This document shows, in pieces, positions 7,195 to 14,792 of a stretch of DNA of 19,141 nt (position 1 is the stretch's first letter; each line of letters starts with the position of its first letter). The translations under genes and the position numbers were made by a program. Origin of the DNA: Candidatus Mediterraneibacter colneyensis (GTDB taxonomy: Bacteria; Bacillota; Clostridia; Lachnospirales; Lachnospiraceae); assembly GCA_019114745.1 (NCBI GenBank), contig DXEY01000077.1, positions 1-19,141 on the forward strand. The letters run 5' to 3'. The notes beneath the pieces were generated by a model. The model was given only the letters and a program-made list of their open reading frames with translations, was not told the origin of the DNA and did no database searches.

Positions 7195-7223
7195 TTGTGT
7201 TTTTAAATTTTCTGTCGTATAAT
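7195..7223 (+). promoter_or_regulatory. Promoter of the activase-like gene
   Basis: -35 TTGTGT (7195-7200) and a perfect -10 TATAAT (7218-7223) are 17 bases apart on the plus strand. The start point would be near 7230, with a 74-base A/T-rich leader. ACAATTGT (7191-7198) overlaps the -35 box. The rest of the 282-base divergent region (7022-7303) shows no convincing gene. Confidence 0.65.
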
Positions 7224-7303
7224 GTATATTGCTGTAAAATGCATGACCGCATTTAATAAGAAATAACTCATATAAATTATACAGAAGATTGGAGAATTTA
7301 TTA

Positions 7304-10300
7304 ATGAATCCGAAAGAATTACATACGCTTGGAATCGATATCGGTTCCACCACAGTTAAAATTGCGATTCTGGACGAAGAAAACGAAGTACTCTTCTCCG
7401 ACTACGAAAGACATTTTGCAAATATCCAGGAAACTCTGTCAGATCTTTTGGGGCGCGCCCTCTACAAGCTCGGCTCAATCTACGTCTCTCCGGTCATTAC
7501 CGGAAGCGGCGGACTGACTCTTGCAAAAAATCTCGGAGTTCCTTTCGTCCAGGAGGTTATCGCCGTATCCACAGCGCTTCAGGACTACGCTCCCCAGACC
7601 GACGTTGCCATCGAGCTTGGCGGCGAGGACGCGAAGATCATTTATTTTGAAGGCGGCAATGTGGAACAGAGGATGAACGGCGTCTGCGCCGGCGGTACAG
7701 GCTCTTTTATCGACCAGATGGCATCGCTTCTGCAGACAGATGCATCCGGCCTGAACGAATATGCCAGAAATTACAAAGCGCTCTACTCGATCGCGGCGCG
7801 GTGCGGTGTGTTCGCAAAGTCTGATATCCAGCCCCTGATCAATGACGGCGCCGCAAAAGAAGACCTTGCCGCTTCTATTTTCCAGGCGGTCGTCAACCAG
7901 ACGATCAGCGGACTGGCCTGCGGCAAACCGATCCGCGGGCATGTGGCATTCCTCGGAGGGCCGCTCCACTTCCTTCCGGAACTGCGCGCCGCGTTCATCC
8001 GCACGCTGAAACTGGACGATGAGCATATCATCGCGCCGAACCATTCCCATCTGTTTGCGGCGATCGGTTCAGCGCTTAATTCTAAGAAAGATACACCCGT
8101 CTCACTGCGCGAACTCCAGAACAGGCTGGAGCGCAAAGTAAAAATGGAAATTGAAGTGGAACGTCTGGATCCGCTGTTTGCCTCCAACGCCGAATATGAG
8201 GAGTTTACCGCCCGCCACGCAAAACATCAGGTTCCGGTCAAAGACCTGGCAACCTACCGGGGCAGGGCATTCCTCGGAATCGACGCAGGATCTACCACGA
8301 CAAAGGCTGCTCTGGTCGGCGAGGACGGTACGCTGCTCTACTCCTTCTATCACAATAACAACGGAGATCCTCTGGGAACTACAATCTCTGCCATTAAGGA
8401 GATCTACAGCCAGCTCCCGGAAGGGGTCGAGATCGTCCACTCCTGTTCTACCGGTTACGGTGAGGCGCTGATCAAGTCCGCGCTGATGCTGGACGAGGGA
8501 GAGGTCGAGACCATCGCCCACTACTATGCCGCAGCATTCTTTGAGCCGGACGTAGACTGTATCCTCGACATCGGCGGCCAGGACATGAAATGCATCAAGA
8601 TCAAGAACCAGACCGTTGACAGCGTACAGCTCAACGAGGCTTGTTCCTCGGGATGCGGTTCCTTTATCGAGACATTCGCAAAATCACTGAACTATACTGT
8701 GGAGGACTTTGCTCACGAGGCCCTCTACGCACAGAACCCGATTGACCTTGGCACGCGCTGTACGGTATTTATGAATTCCAAAGTAAAGCAGGCGCAGAAG
8801 GAAGGCGCTTCCGTTGCGGACATTTCCGCAGGGCTTGCCTACTCTGTAATTAAAAACGCCCTGTTCAAGGTCATCAAGGTGTCCAGCGCATCTGAACTCG
8901 GAAACCACATTGTTGTCCAGGGCGGTACATTCTACAATAATGCCGTGCTCAGAAGTTTTGAAAAGATCGCGGACTGCGAGGCGATCCGCCCGGACATCGC
9001 CGGGATCATGGGCGCATTCGGCGCTGCTCTGATCGCACGGGAACGCTATACGGACTGCGAAGGCACTACCATGCTCTCCATCGACGAGATTTCCTCCATG
9101 GAGTACTCTACCACCATGGCAAAATGCCGAGGCTGTACAAATACCTGCCGTCTGACAATCAACCATTTCAGCGGCGGGCGAAAGTTCATCACCGGAAACC
9201 GCTGCGAGAGAGGTCTCGGCAAAGAAAAATCCAAAAACACGATGCCAAACCTCTTTGACTATAAACTGCACCGGTATTTTGACTACACGCCCCTGGAGGA
9301 ATCCGAGGCGAAACGTGGCACCATCGGTATTCCACGGGTACTGAACATGTACGAGAACTATCCGTTCTGGTTTACATTTTTTACAAAGCTCGGATTCCGG
9401 GTCGTGCTCTCCCCTTCCTCCACAAGGAAGATCTATGAGCTCGGTATCGAATCCATACCAAGCGAATCCGAATGCTATCCGGCAAAGCTGGCTCACGGAC
9501 ATGTACAGTGGCTGATCAATAACGGGATCAGACATATCTTCTATCCGTCCATTCCATACGAGAGGAATGAGTTCGAGGAAGCCAACAACCACTACAACTG
9601 TCCGATCGTCACCTCCTACCCGGAGAACATCAAAAACAATATGGATTCTATCGTAAACGGGGAAGTAGATTTTATCCATCCCTTCCTTTCCCTCCAGAGC
9701 GAGGAGACCATCTCCTACCGTCTGACCGAGGAACTTGGCGAGAATTTCTCCCTCAGTGAGAGCGAAATCAGATCCGCAGTTCATGACGCATGGGCAGAGC
9801 TTGCCTCCTGCCGTGAGGACATGCGCAAAAAGGGCGAGGAGACGATCAGATTCCTGAACGAGACCGGAAACCGCGGAATCGTCCTTGCCGGACGTCCGTA
9901 TCACATTGACCCCGAGGTCAACCACGGACTCCCGGAAATGATCACTTCCTATAATATAGCGGTTCTGACAGAGGACTCCATCTCTCACCTGCACCAGGTA
10001 GAGAGGCCGCTGAATGTAATGGATCAGTGGATGTACCACTCCAGGCTTTACGCTGCTGCAAACTATGTAAAGACAACCGAAAACCTGGATCTGATCCAGC
10101 TCAATTCCTTCGGGTGCGGACTGGACGCGGTAACGACCGACCAGGTAGCTGACATCCTGACCGGATCAGATAAGATCTACACGACTTTGAAGATCGACGA
10201 GGTCAATAACCTGGGAGCTGCCCGCATCCGCGTGCGTTCCCTCCTCGCCGCGATCCGGGTACGTGAGCAGAAAAAGGCAGAGCGTACGATCCGCCCTGCT

Positions 10301-11551
10301 TCGATCGAAAAAGTGCCTTTCACAAAAGAAATGCGAAAGACACATACCATCCTCTGCCCGCAGATGTCGCCGATCCACTTTGAACTTCTCGAACCGGCGT
10401 TTAAGGCTGCCGGTTATAAGATCGAAGTCCTTCCGAACGACAACCGTCAGGCTGTGGATATGGGGCTCAAATATGTAAACAACGACGCATGCTACCCGTC
10501 TCTGATCGTAGTCGGGCAGATCATGGACGCGATCCTCTCCGGCAATTACGACACAGACCATCTGGCAGTTATCATAAGCCAGACCGGAGGCGGATGCCGT
10601 GCTTCCAACTATATCGGATTTATCCGCCGTGCGCTGAAGAAAGCCGGATACGGACATATCCCGGTCATCTCCATCAATCTGAGCGGTCTGGAGGCTAACC
10701 CGGGATTCAAGATCACCCTCCCGCTGGCTGTGCGCATCGCGTATGCCGCTGTATTCGGGGATATTTTTATGAAGTGCGTCTACCGGATGCGCCCCTATGA
10801 GGCTGTCCCCGGCACAACAGACGCAATGCACCGCAAATGGGTGGCAGTCGTCCAGAAATTTGTATCCGAGGGATATCCGTCCAGAAGAAGATTTAAGAAA
10901 CTGTGCCGCGATATCATCCATGATTTCGACAACATTGAGATCCTTGATATCAAAAAGCCGAGAGTCGGCGTTGTCGGTGAGATCCTTGTCAAATTTCTTC
11001 CTGCGGCAAATAACCACCTGGTAGACCTGCTGGAAGCAGAAGGCGCCGAGGCAGTCGTCCCGGATCTGATCGACTTCATGCAGTACTGCTTCTACAACCA
11101 GAACTTCAAGGTATCCCACCTTGGATTTAAGAAATCGAAAGCACTGGTCGGAAATCTTGGGATCGCTGCGGTAGAATGGCTGCGTTCGCCTGCTACAAAG
11201 GCCTTTGCCGAGAGTAAGCACTTTGATCCGCCTGCTAAAATCGAGGATCTGGCAAAAATGGCTTCTGAGATCGTATCCATCGGCAACCAGACCGGAGAGG
11301 GTTGGTTCCTCACCGGAGAGATGCTCGAGCTCATCCACAACGGCGCCGGAAACATCGTGTGTACACAGCCGTTTGCCTGCCTGCCGAACCACGTCGTAGG
11401 CAAGGGTGTGATCAAAGAGCTGAGAAGGCGCCATCCTGAGTCCAACGTCGTCGCCATCGACTTTGATCCGGGCGCAAGTGAAGTCAACCAGCTCAACAGG
11501 ATTAAGCTGATGCTTTCAACAGCGTTTAAGAATCTGGAAAAAGAGAACTAA
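7304..11551 (+). CDS. 2-hydroxyacyl-CoA dehydratase activase-like tandem ATPase with DUF2229-type region
   Basis: A 1415-residue protein with two ASKHA (BcrAD/BadFG) ATPase modules. The first has GIDIGSTTVK (10-19), Cys128 in GVCAGGTGSF and Cys167 in ARCGVF. The second has GIDAGSTTTK (325-334), Cys447 in EACSSGCGSF and Cys486 in TRCTVF. In the known activator HgdC the two equivalent cysteines hold a [4Fe-4S] cluster between subunits, so each module keeps the set. After residue 600 comes KCRGCTNTC (607-615) with Cys634, then a DUF2229/HgdB-like part with SFGCG (935-939), DACYPS (1061-1066) and GGGCRASNY (1095-1103). The likely role is ATP-driven low-potential electron transfer to an unidentified acceptor. 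ATG 7304 has GGAG 9 bases upstream; the TTG at 7289 lies before that site. No dehydratase genes are nearby, and it is the only plus-strand gene. Confidence 0.88.
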   Translation: MNPKELHTLGIDIGSTTVKIAILDEENEVLFSDYERHFANIQETLSDLLGRALYKLGSIYVSPVITGSGGLTLAKNLGVPFVQEVIAVSTALQDYAPQTDVAIELGGEDAKIIYFEGGNVEQRMNGVCAGGTGSFIDQMASLLQTDASGLNEYARNYKALYSIAARCGVFAKSDIQPLINDGAAKEDLAASIFQAVVNQTISGLACGKPIRGHVAFLGGPLHFLPELRAAFIRTLKLDDEHIIAPNHSHLFAAIGSALNSKKDTPVSLRELQNRLERKVKMEIEVERLDPLFASNAEYEEFTARHAKHQVPVKDLATYRGRAFLGIDAGSTTTKAALVGEDGTLLYSFYHNNNGDPLGTTISAIKEIYSQLPEGVEIVHSCSTGYGEALIKSALMLDEGEVETIAHYYAAAFFEPDVDCILDIGGQDMKCIKIKNQTVDSVQLNEACSSGCGSFIETFAKSLNYTVEDFAHEALYAQNPIDLGTRCTVFMNSKVKQAQKEGASVADISAGLAYSVIKNALFKVIKVSSASELGNHIVVQGGTFYNNAVLRSFEKIADCEAIRPDIAGIMGAFGAALIARERYTDCEGTTMLSIDEISSMEYSTTMAKCRGCTNTCRLTINHFSGGRKFITGNRCERGLGKEKSKNTMPNLFDYKLHRYFDYTPLEESEAKRGTIGIPRVLNMYENYPFWFTFFTKLGFRVVLSPSSTRKIYELGIESIPSESECYPAKLAHGHVQWLINNGIRHIFYPSIPYERNEFEEANNHYNCPIVTSYPENIKNNMDSIVNGEVDFIHPFLSLQSEETISYRLTEELGENFSLSESEIRSAVHDAWAELASCREDMRKKGEETIRFLNETGNRGIVLAGRPYHIDPEVNHGLPEMITSYNIAVLTEDSISHLHQVERPLNVMDQWMYHSRLYAAANYVKTTENLDLIQLNSFGCGLDAVTTDQVADILTGSDKIYTTLKIDEVNNLGAARIRVRSLLAAIRVREQKKAERTIRPASIEKVPFTKEMRKTHTILCPQMSPIHFELLEPAFKAAGYKIEVLPNDNRQAVDMGLKYVNNDACYPSLIVVGQIMDAILSGNYDTDHLAVIISQTGGGCRASNYIGFIRRALKKAGYGHIPVISINLSGLEANPGFKITLPLAVRIAYAAVFGDIFMKCVYRMRPYEAVPGTTDAMHRKWVAVVQKFVSEGYPSRRRFKKLCRDIIHDFDNIEILDIKKPRVGVVGEILVKFLPAANNHLVDLLEAEGAEAVVPDLIDFMQYCFYNQNFKVSHLGFKKSKALVGNLGIAAVEWLRSPATKAFAESKHFDPPAKIEDLAKMASEIVSIGNQTGEGWFLTGEMLELIHNGAGNIVCTQPFACLPNHVVGKGVIKELRRRHPESNVVAIDFDPGASEVNQLNRIKLMLSTAFKNLEKEN

Positions 11552-11568
11552 AATTTCTCATTAAAATA

Positions 11569-11602
11569 CCCCTGCCGGTTTTCCCCGGCAGGGGGTGTTT
11601 TC
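11569..11602 (+). terminator. Bidirectional intrinsic terminator between convergent genes
   Basis: CCCCTGCCGG (11569-11578) pairs with CCGGCAGGGG (11585-11594) around a 6-base loop. TTTT follows on the plus strand and TATTTT on the minus strand. It lies 17 bases after the activase-like gene and 10 bases beyond the stop of the convergent small membrane protein gene, so it can serve both. Confidence 0.88.
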
Positions 11603-11611
11603 TATCTCTTT

Positions 11612-11857
11612 CTACTCTCCGATCCGGTACAGGAAAAAACATCCTCCGAACAGACCCATGATCAGACCGGCATATCCGCCAGCACAGATCAGATCTGCCA
11701 GAGCCTCCATGATCCCCGTGTCAGTAACAGCACACACAAGCAGCCCGGCAATCACGCCGGCGGCAGTCCATGCAAAAATCATGACCGGAAGAAATACCGA
11801 TACTGCATGGCTGTTATCCATATATTTTGTGAGCAGATTCCATAGTCCTCTGTACAT
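11612..11857 (-). CDS. Small two-helix membrane protein, unknown function
   Basis: An 81-residue protein with two hydrophobic stretches, about residues 20-43 and 56-77, joined by a short acidic loop (DTGIMEALAD). Charged residues are at both ends: YRGLWNLLTK at the start and RIGE at the end. Glycines are frequent in both helices, which suggests close packing or oligomers. GAGGG lies 7 bases before the ATG, a good ribosome site. I do not recognise a family. It lies 74 bases after the HAD phosphatase gene and before the shared terminator, so it is probably the last gene of the DUF6688-gpmI-greA-HAD run. A TATAAT in the 74-base gap could be a separate -10 box, but it has no good -35. Confidence 0.7.
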   Translation of the reverse strand: MYRGLWNLLTKYMDNSHAVSVFLPVMIFAWTAAGVIAGLLVCAVTDTGIMEALADLICAGGYAGLIMGLFGGCFFLYRIGE

Positions 11858-11931
11858 CCTGATTCCCTCATTTCTTTTGAATAATTATCAACTGCTGTTG
11901 TTATTATAGGAACAGGATGTAAAAACTATCC

Positions 11932-12597
11932 TCATTTCAATGCAAAGTTTCTGTAAACTTCTTCCGGCGATGCGGCGATCCTGTCTGCCCCGGCTTCTTC
12001 AAGTTCTTCCCGGCTTCCATAGCCGTATAAAACGCCAATGCTTTCAAGTTTCGCTTTTTTCGCGCCTGCAATATCGTGACGGCGGTCTCCGATCATGACC
12101 GCACAGGACCGGTCATCCCCGGAAAATCCACATGATGCCAGCACATACTCGATTACCTCATATTTATCGGTTCGCTCGCCGTTCATACACGCGCCGCCAA
12201 TAAAATCAAAATATTTGTCAAATCCAAAATGCCCGGCGATTCTTTTTGCATATTCTTCCGGTTTTGACGTTGCCATCACGATTTTAACTCCGGAACGTTT
12301 CAGATGCTCCAGCATCTCGGGCACGCCTTCATACACGCGGTTCTCGAACAGTCCTTTCTCACCGTAGTATTCCCGGTATGCCGATACCATTGCAGCTCCT
12401 TCCTCTTCCGACAGATGAAATACTTCCTGGAACTGCTCCTTAAGGGGCGGGCCGATAAAGGTACGGAGCACTTCCTCTGACGGCTCGCTGATCCCGTGTT
12501 TTCTAAGTGCATACCGTATGGAGTTCATGATCCCCGGACCGGAATCCGTGATCGTACCGTCCAGATCAAAAATAGCAGTTGTATATTTTTTGTTCAT
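11932..12597 (-). CDS. HAD-superfamily phosphatase (phosphoglycolate phosphatase-like)
   Basis: A 221-residue class IA HAD hydrolase. Motif I is FDLDGTITDSG with nucleophile Asp11 and acid Asp13. Motif II is MATSKP at Thr110/Ser111. Motif III is Lys145. Motif IV is MIGDRRHD with Asp171 and Asp175. The cap of about 70 residues after motif I (PGIMNSIRYALRKHG, IGPPLKEQF) is the helical type found in Gph and PpaX relatives, so a small phosphorylated metabolite is the likely substrate; which one cannot be said. ATG 12597 is chosen because AGGAG lies 10 bases upstream; the upstream in-frame ATG at 12615 has no ribosome site and itself overlaps that AGGAG. It lies 31 bases after greA with no terminator, so they are probably cotranscribed. 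A housekeeping role in removing side products such as phosphoglycolate would fit but is inference. Confidence 0.88.
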   Translation of the reverse strand: MNKKYTTAIFDLDGTITDSGPGIMNSIRYALRKHGISEPSEEVLRTFIGPPLKEQFQEVFHLSEEEGAAMVSAYREYYGEKGLFENRVYEGVPEMLEHLKRSGVKIVMATSKPEEYAKRIAGHFGFDKYFDFIGGACMNGERTDKYEVIEYVLASCGFSGDDRSCAVMIGDRRHDIAGAKKAKLESIGVLYGYGSREELEEAGADRIAASPEEVYRNFALK

Positions 12598-12628
12598 CTC
12601 TGTTCTTCTCCTCATATTTCTGAAAGAA

Positions 12629-13132
12629 TCAAAAACTCCTGATCTGATCCCCCTCTTCGCTGTCCGTCTTGATCACTTTGCGGATCACTACATAATAACC
12701 ATACTCATCATTTACCTTCACATAGACCCGGTCGCCCTCTTTATGTCCCAGGAGAGCTTTTCCGATGGGCGACTCAATGCTGACCAGACCGTTCAGAGAG
12801 CTTCCGCGTACCGAAGTCACGATCCGGTATGTCTCCACCTCATCATCGTCCTCACAGTAGATTTCAACCGTATTGTTCAGCCCGACTTCATCCGCTTTAG
12901 AATGATCCTCCACGATTACAGCGGTTTTCAGCATCCGTTCAAGATAACGGATCCGGCTTTCATTCCGGTTCTTCTCTTTCTTCGCGGCATGGTACTCAAA
13001 ATTTTCACTCAGATCTCCATGGGAGCGCGCCTCCTTTACAGCCTCGATCAGCTCTTTCCGCTCCACCAGCTTCCGGTGTTCGATCTCTGCCTGGATCTTT
13101 TCCACATCGCTTTTTGTCAGTTTTTCACGCAT
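12629..13132 (-). CDS. greA: Transcription elongation factor GreA
   Basis: A 167-residue Gre factor that enters the RNA polymerase secondary channel and stimulates cleavage of backtracked transcripts. The N-terminal coiled-coil hairpin (residues 1-75) carries GDLSENFEYHAA, with the acidic tip pair Asp40 and Glu43, and the conserved KEKNRNESRI. The C-terminal FKBP-like domain has the signature SPIGKALLGHKEGD and ends in YVVIRKVIK. An acidic run EDDDEVE at about 93-99 sits between beta strands. AAGGA lies 9 bases before the ATG. It lies 82 bases after gpmI, separated by a hairpin without a T run, and 31 bases before the HAD phosphatase. Bacteria often have more than one Gre-family protein, so this may be a paralogue rather than the only copy. 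Confidence 0.95.
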   Translation of the reverse strand: MREKLTKSDVEKIQAEIEHRKLVERKELIEAVKEARSHGDLSENFEYHAAKKEKNRNESRIRYLERMLKTAVIVEDHSKADEVGLNNTVEIYCEDDDEVETYRIVTSVRGSSLNGLVSIESPIGKALLGHKEGDRVYVKVNDEYGYYVVIRKVIKTDSEEGDQIRSF

Positions 13133-13160
13133 AACTTTCCATCCTTCTTTTCACATACAG

Positions 13161-13191
13161 ACAGAGGCGCGGCCTGATGCCGTGCCTCTGT
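13161..13191 (-). other. Hairpin between gpmI and greA
   Basis: ACAGAGGCGCGGC (13161-13173) pairs with GCCGTGCCTCTGT (13179-13191), 13 positions with one weak pair, around a 5-base loop. Neither strand has a T run after it, so it is not a standard intrinsic terminator. It may protect an mRNA end or partly reduce read-through into greA. A TATAAT (13208-13213) lies before it but has no good -35. Confidence 0.55.
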
Positions 13192-13214
13192 ACTATCCAG
13201 CAAATACATTATAA

Positions 13215-14753
13215 CTATTTTACGAGCAGTGATTTTCCTGTCATCTCTTTCGGCTGCTCCATTCCCATCAACTCGATCAGTGTAGGCGCAATATCAGCCA
13301 GGCATCCGCCTTCTCTGAGCTTGCAGGACGGATCGGCATTAACCAGGATGAATGGAACCTGATTCGTCGTATGTGCTGTAAACGGTTCGCCTGTCTCTTC
13401 ATCGATCAGCTGCTCAGCATTTCCGTGATCCGCACAGATAAACATCTGTCCGTCCACTTCTTTGACTGCATCTACTGCTCTTCCGACACACTCATCTACA
13501 GCCTCAATGGCTTTGATCGCAGCGCTTTCCACTCCGGTATGTCCTACCATATCCGGGTTTGCAAAATTGATGATGACTACGTCATATTTTCCTGACCTGA
13601 TCGCCTCGACCAGCTTGTCACACACTTCGTATGCGCTCATTTCCGGTTTCAGATCATAAGTCGCCACCTTCGGAGATTTTACAAGGATACGATCCTCGCC
13701 CGGATTCGGCTCCTCTACGCCGCCGTTAAAGAAGAACGTAACATGCGCATATTTCTCTGTCTCAGCAATACGTGCCTGCTTCAGATTGTTCGCTGCCAGG
13801 AACTCGCCGAATGTGTTCGTGATCTCCTCTTTTACAAATGCAACCAGCTTATTCGGGATCGTAACATCATACTCTGTAAAGCATACATAAGTCGTCTTCA
13901 CTCTCGCGCCTCTGTCGAATCCTGTAAAATCATCGTCGCAGAATGTCCTTGTGATCTCTCTTGCACGATCCGGGCGGAAGTTGAAGAAGATGATGGAATC
14001 TCCGTCTTTTACTGTAGCGGTAGGAGCTCCGTCCTTCATGATCACCATCGGCTCAACAAATTCATCTGTCTTATCATTATCATAGGATGTCTGGATTCCT
14101 TCAGTAGCTGAGACAGCCTCCACGCCTTCGCCTTTTACGAGCGCATTGTAAGCTCTCTCTACACGATCCCAGCGGTTATCCCTGTCCATCGCATAGTAAC
14201 GTCCGGATACTGTTGCAACTTCGCCGACGCCGATCTCCTTCATCTTAGCTTCCAGCTCTTCTACATACTCTTTTCCGGAAGCCGGAGGAGTATCACGTCC
14301 GTCCAGGAAGCAGTGTACATATACTTTCTCGATACCCTGTCTCTTTGCCAGTTCGAGAAGTCCGTAAATATGTGTATTGTGGCTGTGTACGCCTCCGTCG
14401 GAAACAAGTCCCATCATATGAAGCGCAGAATCATTTTTCTTTACATTCTCACACGCTGCCACAAGCGCTTTATTCTCAAAGAAATCTCCGTCCTGGATCG
14501 ATTTTGTGATCTTTGTCAGATCCTGGTATACGATACGGCCGGCGCCCATATTCAGGTGGCCCACTTCGGAATTTCCCATCTGTCCGTCCGGAAGGCCGAC
14601 TGCCATACCGCTTGCATTGCCCCGCACAAACGGGCACTCTGCCATCAGCTTATCCATAACCGGCGTAGCAGCCTCTGCAACTGCATTGCCATGGTCATCG
14701 TCTCTTAATCCATATCCGTCTAATATCATCAATACGGTCGGTTTCTTGCTCAT
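13215..14753 (-). CDS. gpmI: 2,3-bisphosphoglycerate-independent phosphoglycerate mutase
   Basis: Interconverts 3- and 2-phosphoglycerate with two Mn ions, in the cytosol. The 512-residue protein begins MSKKPTVLMILDGYG, with Asp12 a metal ligand. GQMGNSEVGHLN has the phosphoserine nucleophile at Ser62, the usual position. HCFLDGRDTPP, RYYAMDRDNRWDRVERAY and FRPDRAREI of the phosphotransferase insert follow. NFANPDMVGHTG and ADHGNAEQ complete the second metal site. ATG 14753 is chosen because AGGAG lies 8 bases upstream; another ATG six bases upstream is too close to that site and the one at 14777 lies before it. The stop of the DUF6688 gene is 39 bases upstream with no terminator, so both share a promoter at 16078-16106. 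Length and motifs are complete. Confidence 0.97.
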   Translation of the reverse strand: MSKKPTVLMILDGYGLRDDDHGNAVAEAATPVMDKLMAECPFVRGNASGMAVGLPDGQMGNSEVGHLNMGAGRIVYQDLTKITKSIQDGDFFENKALVAACENVKKNDSALHMMGLVSDGGVHSHNTHIYGLLELAKRQGIEKVYVHCFLDGRDTPPASGKEYVEELEAKMKEIGVGEVATVSGRYYAMDRDNRWDRVERAYNALVKGEGVEAVSATEGIQTSYDNDKTDEFVEPMVIMKDGAPTATVKDGDSIIFFNFRPDRAREITRTFCDDDFTGFDRGARVKTTYVCFTEYDVTIPNKLVAFVKEEITNTFGEFLAANNLKQARIAETEKYAHVTFFFNGGVEEPNPGEDRILVKSPKVATYDLKPEMSAYEVCDKLVEAIRSGKYDVVIINFANPDMVGHTGVESAAIKAIEAVDECVGRAVDAVKEVDGQMFICADHGNAEQLIDEETGEPFTAHTTNQVPFILVNADPSCKLREGGCLADIAPTLIELMGMEQPKEMTGKSLLVK

Positions 14754-14792
14754 TTCCATATCTCCTTTATTGTACATTTGGGCTTTGTCCCG

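Noticed and set aside
7058..7252. Minus-strand frame of 64 codons, with an inner ATG at 7156 giving about 31 residues
   Set aside because: No ribosome site before either start. The frame contains the -35 and -10 of the pyk operon promoter and fits chance in an A/T-rich divergent region.
8684..10039. Long minus-strand open frame inside the activase-like gene
   Set aside because: It is antisense to a gene with clear conserved motifs. Such shadow frames arise from its codon bias, and no family motif or ribosome site is seen.
10166..11434. Second long minus-strand open frame inside the activase-like gene
   Set aside because: Same reason: antisense shadow of conserved coding sequence.
14754..14777. 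Upstream ATG starts of gpmI
   Set aside because: They lie before or too close to AAAGGAG. ATG 14753 gives the standard N-terminus and puts the nucleophile at Ser62.
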